From Corallibacter vietnamensis (GTDB lineage: Bacteria > Bacteroidota > Bacteroidia > Flavobacteriales > Flavobacteriaceae), in the NCBI RefSeq assembly GCF_039537875.1, contig NZ_BAABBI010000001.1:1612001-1676000 (forward strand): a stretch of 64,000 nt of DNA, read 5' to 3'. The notes under the pieces are model-generated. The model did not search any database, was not told the DNA's origin, and was given only the letters and a program-made list of their open reading frames with translations. Of this stretch, positions 50,080 to 60,397 are shown piece by piece; positions within the stretch are counted from its first letter, which is position 1, and each line of letters begins with the position of its first letter. Both the position numbers and the translations under genes were made by a program.

Positions 50080-50613
50080 TTATAGTTCTTGGGCTAAAGG
50101 GAAATCAATTTTAAAATCAGCTAAATTATGTATGTAGTTGCTTATTATTTTATCACCAACAACCATAACGACATCAATTAAATTAGCCTCTGTGTAGCCT
50201 GCGTCAAAAAAAGCTTCTTTACTCTCTTGTGTGGCACGACCTTTATTTTCAACTATTGATGCTGTAAACTTTACTAAAGCATCAAGTTTTGTGTCAAATG
50301 AAGCGCTCCCTTTACGTAGTTCTATGATTTGATCGTCAGTGAAACCGTTCATTTTACCTAAAGCAGTATGTGCTGATTGACAATAGCGACAACCGTTTAT
50401 CTGGCTGGTAATTAGATTTATTACTTCTCTTTCTTTAGTTTTTAAGGTGCTTTTTCTGTTTTGCAACGTTAAATAATCGCCTAAAGCTGTTTCGTTTTTA
50501 GCAAAATAGGCATATAAATTTGGTACAAAACCTAAGCCTTTGTTTAAGTTGTCAAAAATTGCTTGATTGTTTTCCGATACATCTCCTCGGGCAGGAACAT
50601 TAAATCTTGTCAT
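50080..50613 (-). CDS. carboxymuconolactone decarboxylase/AhpD-like protein
   Basis: A 177-residue protein starting MTRFNVPARGDVSENNQAIF. It shows the AhpD-fold motif NGCRYCQSAHTALGKMNGFT (CxxC plus H, about 79-98) and helical ITSQI and IVENKGRATQESKEAFFD. AhpD-like proteins are disulfide-based peroxidase partners. ATG 50613 is preferred over 50652. It begins a unit with DoxX and OsmC, and an AraC gene precedes it on the same strand. Confidence 0.88.
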   Translation of the reverse strand: MTRFNVPARGDVSENNQAIFDNLNKGLGFVPNLYAYFAKNETALGDYLTLQNRKSTLKTKEREVINLITSQINGCRYCQSAHTALGKMNGFTDDQIIELRKGSASFDTKLDALVKFTASIVENKGRATQESKEAFFDAGYTEANLIDVVMVVGDKIISNYIHNLADFKIDFPLAQEL

Positions 50614-50682
50614 TTTGTTTTGTTTTTTAATTACAATGCAAATTTGCAACAAGAATGAGGTGTCGCGGTAGGTTATTATTCC

Positions 50683-51528
50683 TTAAGAGGTAGCAATTTT
50701 TCCCAAGGGCATGTTTTTAAAGGCTGTTGGACTTAATTTTTCTATTCGTTTAAAGAAACGACTAAAGGTTTGTAAGTCTTCAAAGCCTAATTCAAAAGCA
50801 ATTTCTTTAATTGACTTGTCAGTATACCTGAGCATTCTTTTTGCTTCTAAATGTATTCTTTCATGAATAATTTGTAACGGACTTTTGTCTGAAACTTGAG
50901 AAAAAATATTGCCTATTGTTTTTGAGGATTTGTAAAGTAATAAGGCATATTCTTTTACAGAATGTTTGGTTTTAAAATGTTGTTCTACTAAAAAATGAAA
51001 TTCTCTCACAAGGTCTACTTCACTAACTTTTAGTTTTGAAAAATTCATTTGAGATTTATAAATGCGTGTTGAGAGTATTATAAAACGCTTCAACATCATC
51101 TGTAGCATCTCAAGTTGTAAACTATCTTTTGATTTCATTTCTATTTGAAACATTTTCCAGAGCGTGTCAAATTTATCTAATTCGGTTTCAGGAATTTTAA
51201 AATATGGTAATTGGTTAGAGCCATAAAAAAGTAGCCCTTTACAGCTCACCTCTTTATCGTGCTCTTTTACACAATAAAACTCACGGTTAAATTTAATAAC
51301 TCTTGCAGATTCTAAATTAATAATGTCTAGTTTGTCAAATGAAGTAAGGCATAAAATAGTGTTGTCTTCTAAAGGTTGTTTTGCGTTTTCATATATAGTT
51401 TCAATATTTTTTCCTTTTAACCAAACAAACTGTAAAGAAGAAGATGCATGATTGTCAAATGTTATAGAGGTTTTGTTGTCTATTATGTTTAGTTCTATAG
51501 ATTCATTGTTGATGCCTTGAAAATTCAT
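50683..51528 (-). CDS. AraC-family transcriptional regulator
   Basis: A 281-residue protein with an N-terminal sensing domain (ELNIIDNKTSITFDNHASSS) and a C-terminal AraC/XylS DNA-binding domain (SVKEYALLLYKSSKTIGNIF, then MLRYTDKSIKEIAFELGFED, LQTFSRFFKRIEKLSPTAFK). It is 70 bases upstream of the AhpD-like/DoxX/OsmC unit and is its likely activator, perhaps in response to an antimicrobial or oxidant. The ligand is unknown. Confidence 0.92.
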   Translation of the reverse strand: MNFQGINNESIELNIIDNKTSITFDNHASSSLQFVWLKGKNIETIYENAKQPLEDNTILCLTSFDKLDIINLESARVIKFNREFYCVKEHDKEVSCKGLLFYGSNQLPYFKIPETELDKFDTLWKMFQIEMKSKDSLQLEMLQMMLKRFIILSTRIYKSQMNFSKLKVSEVDLVREFHFLVEQHFKTKHSVKEYALLLYKSSKTIGNIFSQVSDKSPLQIIHERIHLEAKRMLRYTDKSIKEIAFELGFEDLQTFSRFFKRIEKLSPTAFKNMPLGKIATS

Positions 51529-51753
51529 TAATCTAATTTGTTTTTTATTAATAATTGGTCGTGCATTATAATGTGTAATTACAAATAAAGATATTGTACT
51601 ATATGTTATTGATGGTTATAATAGTGTTGAATATATAAATTTTGAAAATAAGTAAATGGTAAAGTGATTTATACGTAAACTCATATGTTGTATGATTGCT
51701 ATATAGTTTTTTGTTGAGTAACTAAAAAAATGTCCAATCTTATAATTAAGTAG

Positions 51754-52773
51754 TTATAACAGTGAATCTATTATTTCTTTTGCTGTAATTTTTGCAGTTT
51801 TACCAACGCCATAAATAGTTGCTGAAGCAAAACCTGTCCAATTACCATAACCCACTAGCCATAAGTTTGGTTCTTTAATAGCTCTTGTATGGTTGGTTAC
51901 CACCTTGTTATTTTCAACAATATTTAATTTTTTTAAATGGTTCAGGTAAGGTCTAAAACCAGTACACCATATAATGGCATCAAAAGCTTCTTTGCTACCA
52001 TTTTGCCAAATTACACCGTTTTTATAGAATGAGGAAAATGGACGATAATCTTTAAATACATTACGTGTTAATCCTTCTTTCACACTTGCAACTTGTACAA
52101 TATCACTCAAAGAAACTTGTAAAGTATTTGAAGTATTCTTTTTTTTAAGATACTTTTCATTAGCTTGATTAAACAAGTAACGACCGTCAATTTCTTCTGG
52201 TAGAAACGCAGGTTTTTCTAGTGTTACCCACTTTGTATAAGCTACTTTAGAAACTTCAGCTAAAATTTGAGCTCCTGAATTACTACCACCAACAACAATT
52301 ACTCTTTTGTTTTTGAAAGGTGAACTATTTTTATAAGCACTAGAGTGTATTTGCATACCTAAAAATTCATCAATTTTAGGGTATATAGGAATAAAAGGTT
52401 AACGAGCTGTACCTGTGGCACTTACAATAGTTTTACTAATAAATACTCCTTGATTGGTTTTTAATTTAAATAATTCTCCTTCTTTAACAACTTCTTCAAC
52501 AAATGTACTTCGTTGTATTGGGAAATTATATCGTTTTTCGTAATTAGACAAATAACTCAAATATTCTTCCTTTGTAGGATACTCTTGTTTGGTTGTAGGC
52601 ATTTGCCAACCAGAAAGTGAGCTATATTGAGAAGGTGAAAATAATTTTAAACTATCCCAAGTATGCAACCAAGAACCACCGGAATTACTTTCTGCATCTA
52701 GAATTAAATAATTTAGTTTACTTCTTTTTAAAAAATAAGCAACGGACAAGCCTGCTTGTCCGCCACCTATAAC
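51754..52773 (-). pseudogene. flavin-containing monooxygenase with in-frame nonsense codon and truncated N-terminus
   Basis: A flavin-dependent monooxygenase-like sequence on the minus strand: GGGQAGLSVAYFLKRSKLNY (Rossmann), LDAESNSGGSWLHTWDSLKL, then after the stop PFIPIYPKIDEFLGMQIHSS, NKRVIVVGGSNSGAQILAEV (second nucleotide site), WCTGFRPYLNHL. A TAA at 52399-52401 interrupts it in frame (after SATGTAR), and there is no proper start: the 5' end is joined to a permease fragment. Two open parts, 52399-52830 and 51754-52356, remain in the same frame. The enzyme is very likely not made. Confidence 0.88.
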
Positions 52774-52997
52774 ACCTATAACAATACCAGATAAAATATA
52801 AATTACAGTAACCTTCCAACCATAAGACACCCAAAATAATACAATAGCTATTTCGTTTACTAAAGGTGAGGTTATAAAATAAATGTGGCAATAAAGTATT
52901 GAAGGGCTGTTGCAAACAGCCCTGATTGGTCTAGGCCTAATAATTCAAACACGATATAGTCTGAAAAACTAGATAATAATTCTGTCAACTTCTCCAT
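52774..52997 (-). pseudogene. permease (DUF318/ArsP-like) remnant with internal deletion
   Basis: Two bases after the thioredoxin-like stop, ATG 52997 opens MEKLTELLSSFSDYIVFELL, GLDQSGLFATALQYFIATFI and then a stop at 52872. In another frame 52774-52880 encodes TSPLVNEIAIVLFWVSYGWK, VTVIYILSGIVIGVIGG, which resembles the later S/PMVNE...GWK transmembrane region of DUF318 (ArsP-type) permeases. The middle of the permease is gone, and the end runs directly into the monooxygenase Rossmann motif. Confidence 0.65.
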
Positions 52998-52998
52998 A

Positions 52999-53244
52999 TT
53001 ATGCTGCTTTTAGTGCTGCAAGAAGTTCTGCATCAGAATTAAATGATTTATAAGCGTGAACCTTACCGTTAATTACCAATGAAGGAAAAGACATTGCACC
53101 ATAAACCATGGTGTCTTGCATTTCTGACAGTTCCTCAATAGTAATTGACAGATTGTTTTCTTGTGCTAATTTTTCTAATTGCTCTTTAATAGGAGACGCT
53201 TTTGCATAACAAGAAGAGTGTAAAATTTTAACTTCAGTATTCAT
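52999..53244 (-). CDS. thioredoxin-like small redox protein with a single cysteine
   Basis: An 81-residue thioredoxin-fold protein (TM0996/MTH895-like): VKILHSSCYAKASPIKEQLE, QLEKLAQENNLSITIEELSE, VYGAMSFPSLVINGKVHAYK (cis-proline SFPSLVI) and SDAELLAALKAA. Relatives have CxxC at the active site; here only C12 is present (SSCYAKA). Such proteins often sit next to DUF318 permeases, and here a broken permease follows immediately, so it may have lost its partner. Confidence 0.85.
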   Translation of the reverse strand: MNTEVKILHSSCYAKASPIKEQLEKLAQENNLSITIEELSEMQDTMVYGAMSFPSLVINGKVHAYKSFNSDAELLAALKAA

Positions 53245-53376
53245 AATAAATGTTTTTAATGATTAAACTTTATTACGAAGTCAGAAATCTTTTATAAAAG
53301 ACACATTTTTAGGAACAAAAAAAAGTATTTTTTTGAAAGGTTGCTTATAACCAACCATTTATCAATGGTTAATTAG

Positions 53377-53499
53377 TTATTTTTTTTCTAATTTTTGTAA
53401 TGGTGTACAGTGAGATTTTATTGTACATGAAGAAAAATTACCTGATTTGTCATATTGAATATCGCAACATTCTTTATTTTTTGTTTTAAGTGAATCCAT
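53377..53499 (-). CDS. small cysteine-rich protein
   Basis: A 40-residue frame beginning MDSLKTKNKECCDIQYDKSG, followed by NFSSCTIKSHCTPLQKLEKK and a stop. It has four cysteines (CC, C, C) and one histidine, a composition fit for metal binding. It starts 7 bases after the chromate transporter gene ends, in the same direction, so it is probably the last gene of that operon. The family is not recognised. Confidence 0.5.
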   Translation of the reverse strand: MDSLKTKNKECCDIQYDKSGNFSSCTIKSHCTPLQKLEKK

Positions 53500-53505
53500 A
53501 TATTT

Positions 53506-54618
53506 CTACATCAAAGATAAAAAATATCCTATAAGTGAACCACCAATTACAATAAACGCACTATTAACTTTCTTAAAGATAAAAACAGCAATAATACTCA
53601 AAGTGGCAATTAGAACTGTTCGCCAATCGGTCAACGTTTCTTTTCCCATCTCTACACAAACTGCTACGATAACAGCTACCGCTGCAATATTTACAGCATC
53701 TAAAAAAGCTACTATAACTCTCGATTTCCTCATTTTTGGTATAAGCGGATTAAGTATAGTAACAAAAATGAAAGAAGGAAGAAATATACCAACAGTTGCT
53801 GCAATCGCCCCCAAAAAACCGCCTAATTGCCACCCAATAAATGTAGCGGTTGATAAAACTGGGCCAGGTGTAAATTGACCAACAGCCACAGCGTCTATCA
53901 ATTCTTGACGAGTCAATAAACCTGTAGTAACCAATTCAGCATCTAAAAAGGCAAATAATACATAGCCACTACCATAAAGCAAGGCACCTACTTTAAAGAA
54001 CGTCCATAGAATCTTTAGAGTACTCGGTGTTATAACTACTTGTAATAAAAGAAATGGAGTAAAACTATTTAATGTGTTTTTTGAGTTTCTAACAAAGTAT
54101 AGAATTAAACCTAAAAGACCACAAGCAAACAACGCCAAAATTTCGTGAACCCCAAGCAAACAAGCAATCAACGTCAATGCTCCTAAAATTCCGAGTTCCA
54201 CATTTTTGAGTGCTTTTTTTCCAAGTCGGTAAACAGCTCCAAGAATAATGGCAATTACCGCTGGTTTTATTCCGTAAATGAAAGGTTCAATTTTTGGAAG
54301 TTGTCCGTATTGTTGATATAACCAAGCAAAAATCATTGTAATAACAACAGCTGGAAAAACGAAACAAACACCCGCTACAATCAAGCCTTTCCAACCTGCT
54401 CTTTCGTGACCGCAATGCATTGTCATTTCGGTAGAATTAGGCCCTGGAATTAAATTAGTGGCGCCTATTAGGTCAAGAAAATGTTGTTGATTCATCCATT
54501 TTCTTTTTTTTACAACTTCATCTTCCATCATTGCAATATGAGCTGCAGGACCGCCAAAAGCAATGCTACCTAATTTGAAAAAAAGTTTTGCGACTTCTTT
54601 TAAGTTTTTCTTATTACT
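53506..54618 (-). CDS. chrA: chromate transporter ChrA-like protein
   Basis: A 370-residue membrane protein of the CHR family with two homologous halves. The first has FFKLGSIAFGGPAAHIAMME, VKKRKWMNQQHFLDLIGATN, LIPGPNSTEMTMHCGHERAG; the second has LYGSGYVLFAFLDAELVTTG, then QELIDAVAVGQFTPGPVLST. ChrA exports chromate with sulfate antiport. ATG 54618 is chosen because it overlaps the end of the DoxX gene by five bases. Long-chain (about 400 residue) ChrA is usual, so the gene is full length. The real substrate could be another anion. Confidence 0.9.
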   Translation of the reverse strand, partial: SNKKNLKEVAKLFFKLGSIAFGGPAAHIAMMEDEVVKKRKWMNQQHFLDLIGATNLIPGPNSTEMTMHCGHERAGWKGLIVAGVCFVFPAVVITMIFAWLYQQYGQLPKIEPFIYGIKPAVIAIILGAVYRLGKKALKNVELGILGALTLIACLLGVHEILALFACGLLGLILYFVRNSKNTLNSFTPFLLLQVVITPSTLKILWTFFKVGALLYGSGYVLFAFLDAELVTTGLLTRQELIDAVAVGQFTPGPVLSTATFIGWQLGGFLGAIAATVGIFLPSFIFVTILNPLIPKMRKSRVIVAFLDAVNIAAVAVIVAVCVEMGKETLTDWRTVLIATLSIIAVFIFKKVNSAFIVIGGSLIGYFLSLM

Positions 54619-55048
54619 CATTTTTTTGAAGTTTTTTATCAACTGAATATTTTCCACCACCTTTTATAATTAAAAATAGACTTCCTAAAAACATTGCCCA
54701 ATCAGTTCTGCTGCCATGCATCATTGACCAAAATCCTTCATTAATTAAAATGTCTGATTTTGTAGTAGTAATGGCTACCAACATTATAATAAATGTTAGT
54801 ATACTTGCCAACCTTGTTAGTAAACCAAGTAAAATTAATAATCCACAAATAATCTCAAATGTGCCGACAAAAGCACCGAGAAATTCAGGTGATGGAAGTC
54901 CGATTTTTTCAAACCGCCCTGCACCACGAATAGCGGGAAATAAAAATTTCTGAATACCTTCTGATAGAAAAACAGTACCAACCATTAAGCGAATAATGAT
55001 GGTTGTTTTTGAATGATCTGAACTAATAATTTTTTGAAACATACTCAT
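54614..55048 (-). CDS. DoxX-family membrane protein (second copy)
   Basis: A 144-residue four-helix membrane protein: TTIIIRLMVGTVFLSEGIQK, FLGAFVGTFEIICGLLILLG, LLTRLASILTFIIMLVAITT and MFLGSLFLIIKGGGKYSVDK. It resembles the DoxX at 49663. Its start (MSMFQKI) overlaps the cytochrome gene's stop (ATGA) and its stop overlaps the chromate transporter start, so the three are tightly coupled. It may act with the cytochrome in electron transfer. Confidence 0.86.
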   Translation of the reverse strand: MSMFQKIISSDHSKTTIIIRLMVGTVFLSEGIQKFLFPAIRGAGRFEKIGLPSPEFLGAFVGTFEIICGLLILLGLLTRLASILTFIIMLVAITTTKSDILINEGFWSMMHGSRTDWAMFLGSLFLIIKGGGKYSVDKKLQKNE

Positions 55049-55521
55049 TTTCTTATAGGTGATTGTCTGTAAAGTGGTTTTTTTATAGTAAAGCTTGGTA
55101 CTTTTTCCATTGCGTGGCAACTAATGCAGTTATTGGTGAAGATTTGGAAATTTTTGTTGAATACAAGGGTATCTCTTTTTTCGAGTGCTTTTTCCATTTC
55201 TGGAATTGCAACAGTTAAGAAATGTTCTGCGGATTTTGCGCGTTTGGGTCTTCTTTTCAAGCCGTTCTCAATCGCTTTTCTGATTTTTTCAATTTGGTAA
55301 TCAGCATATTCCCAATTTTCATCTTGACCTGCCCAATACAGTTCTTGATAACGGTATCCTGTTTCTACCATTGCCATATCAAATCCCCTAAATTGGTTTT
55401 CAACGATTTCTAATTTTTCCTGCTCTGTTCCTTTTATCCAATTTCCTTCTACTATTTGTTGTTGTTTTTCTCCACAAGAAGTAAATAGAAGTGCTGTGAG
55501 AATATATATTAGCCATTTCAT
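55045..55521 (-). CDS. c-type cytochrome lipoprotein
   Basis: A 158-residue protein with a lipoprotein signal (MKWLIYILTALLFTSCGEKQ, cysteine at 16) and a single heme-binding motif CISCH near the C-terminus (about 133-137). The region between is helical and charged. It is the first gene of the operon cytochrome-DoxX-ChrA-small Cys-rich protein and should be anchored in the periplasm. The exact cytochrome family is not recognised. One heme per protein suggests electron transfer. Confidence 0.82.
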   Translation of the reverse strand: MKWLIYILTALLFTSCGEKQQQIVEGNWIKGTEQEKLEIVENQFRGFDMAMVETGYRYQELYWAGQDENWEYADYQIEKIRKAIENGLKRRPKRAKSAEHFLTVAIPEMEKALEKRDTLVFNKNFQIFTNNCISCHAMEKVPSFTIKKPLYRQSPIRK

Positions 55522-55598
55522 ATGTTGTGATTTAATTATGGCGTAAAATTATACAACACGCAGTTGATAATATGGTCTATTTGAAAAACTGGTGGTAC

Positions 55599-56417
55599 TT
55601 AATCATTTGCTTTACGAAAAGCAATTGGAGTTTTATCTACGTTTCGTTTAAAGTATTTAGTGAAATGAGAGTTGTCTTTAAAATTAAGTTTACCTGCAAT
55701 TTCACTAACTGTTAAATCCGTATAAAGTAAAAGGCGTTTTGCCTCGTTATTAATGTAATTAGAAATTATTTCAGCAGAAGATTGACCTGATTCTTTTCTG
55801 CATATAGCATTTAAATTTTGTGGAGTAGTGTTCAACAATTGGGCATAGTGGTTTACCTTGTTTGTGAGTTCATCTTCTTTGCTCAAAAGGTCAATGAATT
55901 TTTGAAAGGTTGTGCTATTACCGTTTTTAGGAATATTAGGCGTTGACGATTCAAGTAGTTTAGCCAAAAGTGCTTTTAGCAGTCCGTCTATTATCGGTTG
56001 ATTTGACTTTTTCTTTTCTTGATGTTCGTTTAGTAAAATGTTGAAAATGTCAATTGCAGTATTGTCTTTGGGAAAAAGACAAGTTTGTGCGCTCAATTCT
56101 GAAATCAGGCTTTTAATTTCCTTGTCCAAACAGTTGTTGATAAAGTTTTTTTTTATGATAAGCACAAACCCTTCAGGTTCTGTTTTGATGTCCCAAAAAT
56201 GAACCTGTTCTTTACGTATATTGAATACTACAGGTGGTTGAATTTTGTATTCTACTGTATCAATTGTATGCGAACCAGATCCTTTGGTTAGGAAAATGAT
56301 TTCGAAATAACTGTTGTGTTTGTGGGGTGATGTTTTTCTAATGTGCTTCTTAAATTTTGCAATTTTAAGTTCTTCATTATATTTAGTTTTGTCTTTTATT
56401 TTTAATGCGCTTTTCAT
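55599..56417 (-). CDS. AraC-family transcriptional regulator (second)
   Basis: A 272-residue protein with an N-terminal cupin-like sensor (RKTSPHKHNSYFEIIFLTKG, SGSHTIDTVEYKIQPPVVFN) and a C-terminal AraC domain (VNHYAQLLNTTPQNLNAICR, LLLYTDLTVSEIAGKLNFKD, NSHFTKYFKRNVDKTPIAFR). It lies 77 bases upstream of the cytochrome-DoxX-ChrA operon and in the same direction, so it is its likely regulator. The ligand is unknown. Confidence 0.92.
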   Translation of the reverse strand: MKSALKIKDKTKYNEELKIAKFKKHIRKTSPHKHNSYFEIIFLTKGSGSHTIDTVEYKIQPPVVFNIRKEQVHFWDIKTEPEGFVLIIKKNFINNCLDKEIKSLISELSAQTCLFPKDNTAIDIFNILLNEHQEKKKSNQPIIDGLLKALLAKLLESSTPNIPKNGNSTTFQKFIDLLSKEDELTNKVNHYAQLLNTTPQNLNAICRKESGQSSAEIISNYINNEAKRLLLYTDLTVSEIAGKLNFKDNSHFTKYFKRNVDKTPIAFRKAND

Positions 56418-56646
56418 TTATTTACAAATAATGATTAAATAGGTTTTAATAATTTAAACATAACTGTATCTAAAAAAAAAAATCACTTTCTTATACAGAG
56501 TTTGTTTTACCATACATTTTAAAATGTAATTTTATTTTTTAGCTTCTTGTAGCTGTATTCAAACATAATTCATTATAGCACAACTTTCTTTATAAAAATC
56601 ACTTTTTTAAAACTATTTCAATGCCTAAATACCTAATTTAATTTTG

Positions 56647-56654
56647 TAAATTTG
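56647..56654 (+). promoter_or_regulatory. -7 box of pyrG
   Basis: TAAATTTG, 20 bases before the pyrG ATG at 56675. Confidence 0.55.
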
Positions 56655-56665
56655 CCTGCGTTTAA

Positions 56666-58291
<1,626 letters not shown>

Positions 58292-58406
58292 GTGTCAGTA
58301 TGGCATAAAATAAAAAATGGATAGCTTTTTGAGTATGAGAATCACGTTTGTGTTTTTTAAATAAACATATTAATAAAAAGCAACCAACCATAATACATAT
58401 TTATAA

Positions 58407-60308
58407 ATGGAAGAAAAGAAATTTGACCTGAATTCTATCATAGGATTTGTACTTATATTCGGAATATTACTATACATGATGTATATTAATAAAGCAACTC
58501 CCGAAGAACTTGAAGCACAAGAAAAAGCAAAACAAGAACAGGTTAAAGCAAGTAAAAAAGCTAAAGAAGACAAAAGTACATACGTTACGTCTTCTGATGA
58601 CTTCTCGGCATCATCAAATGCAGACTCATTAAAGCGTGTTGAACTACAAAACAAATTAGGAGCTTTTGCTTACGGTGCTAGTTTGCCTTCAGCAACGCCT
58701 AAAGAAACATTGGTAGAAAATGATGTGCTTGCTCTTAAATTTAGTAATAAAGGTGGATATCTTTCTGAAGTAAAACTGAAGCAATTTGTAGATTATGATT
58801 CAGTGCCTATCTATTTAGTAAAAGACGGAAACACGGCTTTTAATATTAATTTTGGTACAACAGATAGCCGCATACTTAATACACAAGACTTATACTTTCA
58901 GCCTACTGTAACAAAAAGCGGTGAGAATACGGTTGTGTCTATGAAGCTTAAAGTTTCAGAACAAAAGTTTTTAGAATATCGTTATGAGCTTAAACCAAGT
59001 GATTATATGGTAAACTTTACCATTCGCTCACAAGGTTTAAATAATGTAGTAAATAGTTCTCAAGATGTTAATTTAGATTGGAAACTAAAAACATACCGTC
59101 ACGATAAAAGTATCTCTTATGAAAACAGATACACGCGCTTAACATACCAATTAGACGGAAGTAAAATAGACAAGTTAAGCCCAACGAGTGAAGATGATGA
59201 AACCGAAAATGATGTAAACTGGATTTCTTACAGACAGCATTTCTTTAGTAGCATTCTTACTACAAAAACACCATTTGAAGAAGTACATTTAGCATCTACA
59301 AATTTGGTAGAAGATGAAACTATTGATACTGTTTTTACAAAAGCTTACGCAACAAAATTACCAATAGCTTTACAAGCTGGTGAGTTTAATCAAGATTTAG
59401 GCTTGTATTTTGGTCCTACAGATCATAAGGTTTTAAAAACTTACGATATTGGCCTTGAGGATAGTATACCTCTAGGTTGGGGAATCTTTGGGTGGATAAA
59501 CCGTTATGTGTTTATACCGTTATTTGCCATGTTAAGTAGCTTCTTACCTTATGGTATGGCTATTATCATCATGACAATTTTAATAAAAATGCTATTGTCA
59601 TTTGTGCAGTATAAGCAATTCCTGTCTCAAGCAAAAATGAAAATACTTAAGCCAGAGCTTGATGAGATTAGAGAAAAGTACAAGGATAATAAAATGAAAG
59701 CGCAACAGGAAACAATGGCTTTACAAAGCAAAGCAGGAGCAAGCCCGTTAAGCGGATGTTTGCCTGCCTTAATACAGTTGCCAGTGTTTTATGCATTATT
59801 TCAATTTTTCCCTTCAGCTTTTGATTTAAGACAGAAAAGTTTCCTTTGGGCAGACGATTTGTCATCTTATGATATTGTAGCAAAATTACCATTTCATATA
59901 CCATTCTATGGAGATCACGTTAGTTTATTCCCAATATTAGCTTCAATCGCTATATTCTTTTATATGAGAATGACTACTGGTCAACAAATGGCATCTCAAC
60001 CACAACAAGAAGGTATGCCAGATATGAGTAAAATTATGAAGTACATGATTTACTTCTCTCCAATTATGATGCTGTTTTTCTTTAATAACTATGCATCTGG
60101 ATTAAGTTTATATTACTTTATATCAAACCTTATTAGTATTGGTATCATGTTAGTTATCAAAAATTACATTCTTGATGAAGACAAGATTCATGCGCAAATT
60201 CAAGTGAATAAAAAGAAACCAAAGAAGGAAAGTCGTTTTCAAAAGAAAATGAAAGAAATGATGGAACAAGCTGAAGAACAAAAAAGAGCACAGCAACGAA
60301 GAAAATAA
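58407..60308 (+). CDS. yidC: YidC membrane protein insertase
   Basis: A 633-residue YidC/Oxa1 insertase: an N-terminal helix (IGFVLIFGILLYMMYINKAT), a large periplasmic domain (to about residue 360), then the insertase core (RYVFIPLFAMLSSFLPYGMA, IIIMTILIKMLLSFVQYKQF, SKAGASPLSGCLPALIQLPV, FYFMRMTTG-like and MKYMIYFSPIMMLFFFNNYA) and a basic, charged tail. It inserts membrane proteins alone or with SecYEG. Length is in the usual Bacteroidota range (about 600-640). Confidence 0.97.
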   Translation: MEEKKFDLNSIIGFVLIFGILLYMMYINKATPEELEAQEKAKQEQVKASKKAKEDKSTYVTSSDDFSASSNADSLKRVELQNKLGAFAYGASLPSATPKETLVENDVLALKFSNKGGYLSEVKLKQFVDYDSVPIYLVKDGNTAFNINFGTTDSRILNTQDLYFQPTVTKSGENTVVSMKLKVSEQKFLEYRYELKPSDYMVNFTIRSQGLNNVVNSSQDVNLDWKLKTYRHDKSISYENRYTRLTYQLDGSKIDKLSPTSEDDETENDVNWISYRQHFFSSILTTKTPFEEVHLASTNLVEDETIDTVFTKAYATKLPIALQAGEFNQDLGLYFGPTDHKVLKTYDIGLEDSIPLGWGIFGWINRYVFIPLFAMLSSFLPYGMAIIIMTILIKMLLSFVQYKQFLSQAKMKILKPELDEIREKYKDNKMKAQQETMALQSKAGASPLSGCLPALIQLPVFYALFQFFPSAFDLRQKSFLWADDLSSYDIVAKLPFHIPFYGDHVSLFPILASIAIFFYMRMTTGQQMASQPQQEGMPDMSKIMKYMIYFSPIMMLFFFNNYASGLSLYYFISNLISIGIMLVIKNYILDEDKIHAQIQVNKKKPKKESRFQKKMKEMMEQAEEQKRAQQRRK

Positions 60309-60315
60309 TTTTTTT

Positions 60316-60341
60316 AAAAGCTGCCTTTTGGCAGCTTTTTT
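60316..60341 (+). terminator. rho-independent terminator
   Basis: AAAAGCTGCC pairs with GGCAGCTTTT around TTTT, directly after yidC. Confidence 0.85.
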
Positions 60342-60397
60342 GTTACATAACATTTTAAAAAAAGAAACGTTTATACGTTAATTAGAAATAAGAATAG

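Noticed and set aside
52718..52915. Minus-strand frame of 65 codons beginning MQQPFNTLLPHLFYNL
   Set aside because: It is in a different frame from the permease remnant and monooxygenase and is a shadow of them.
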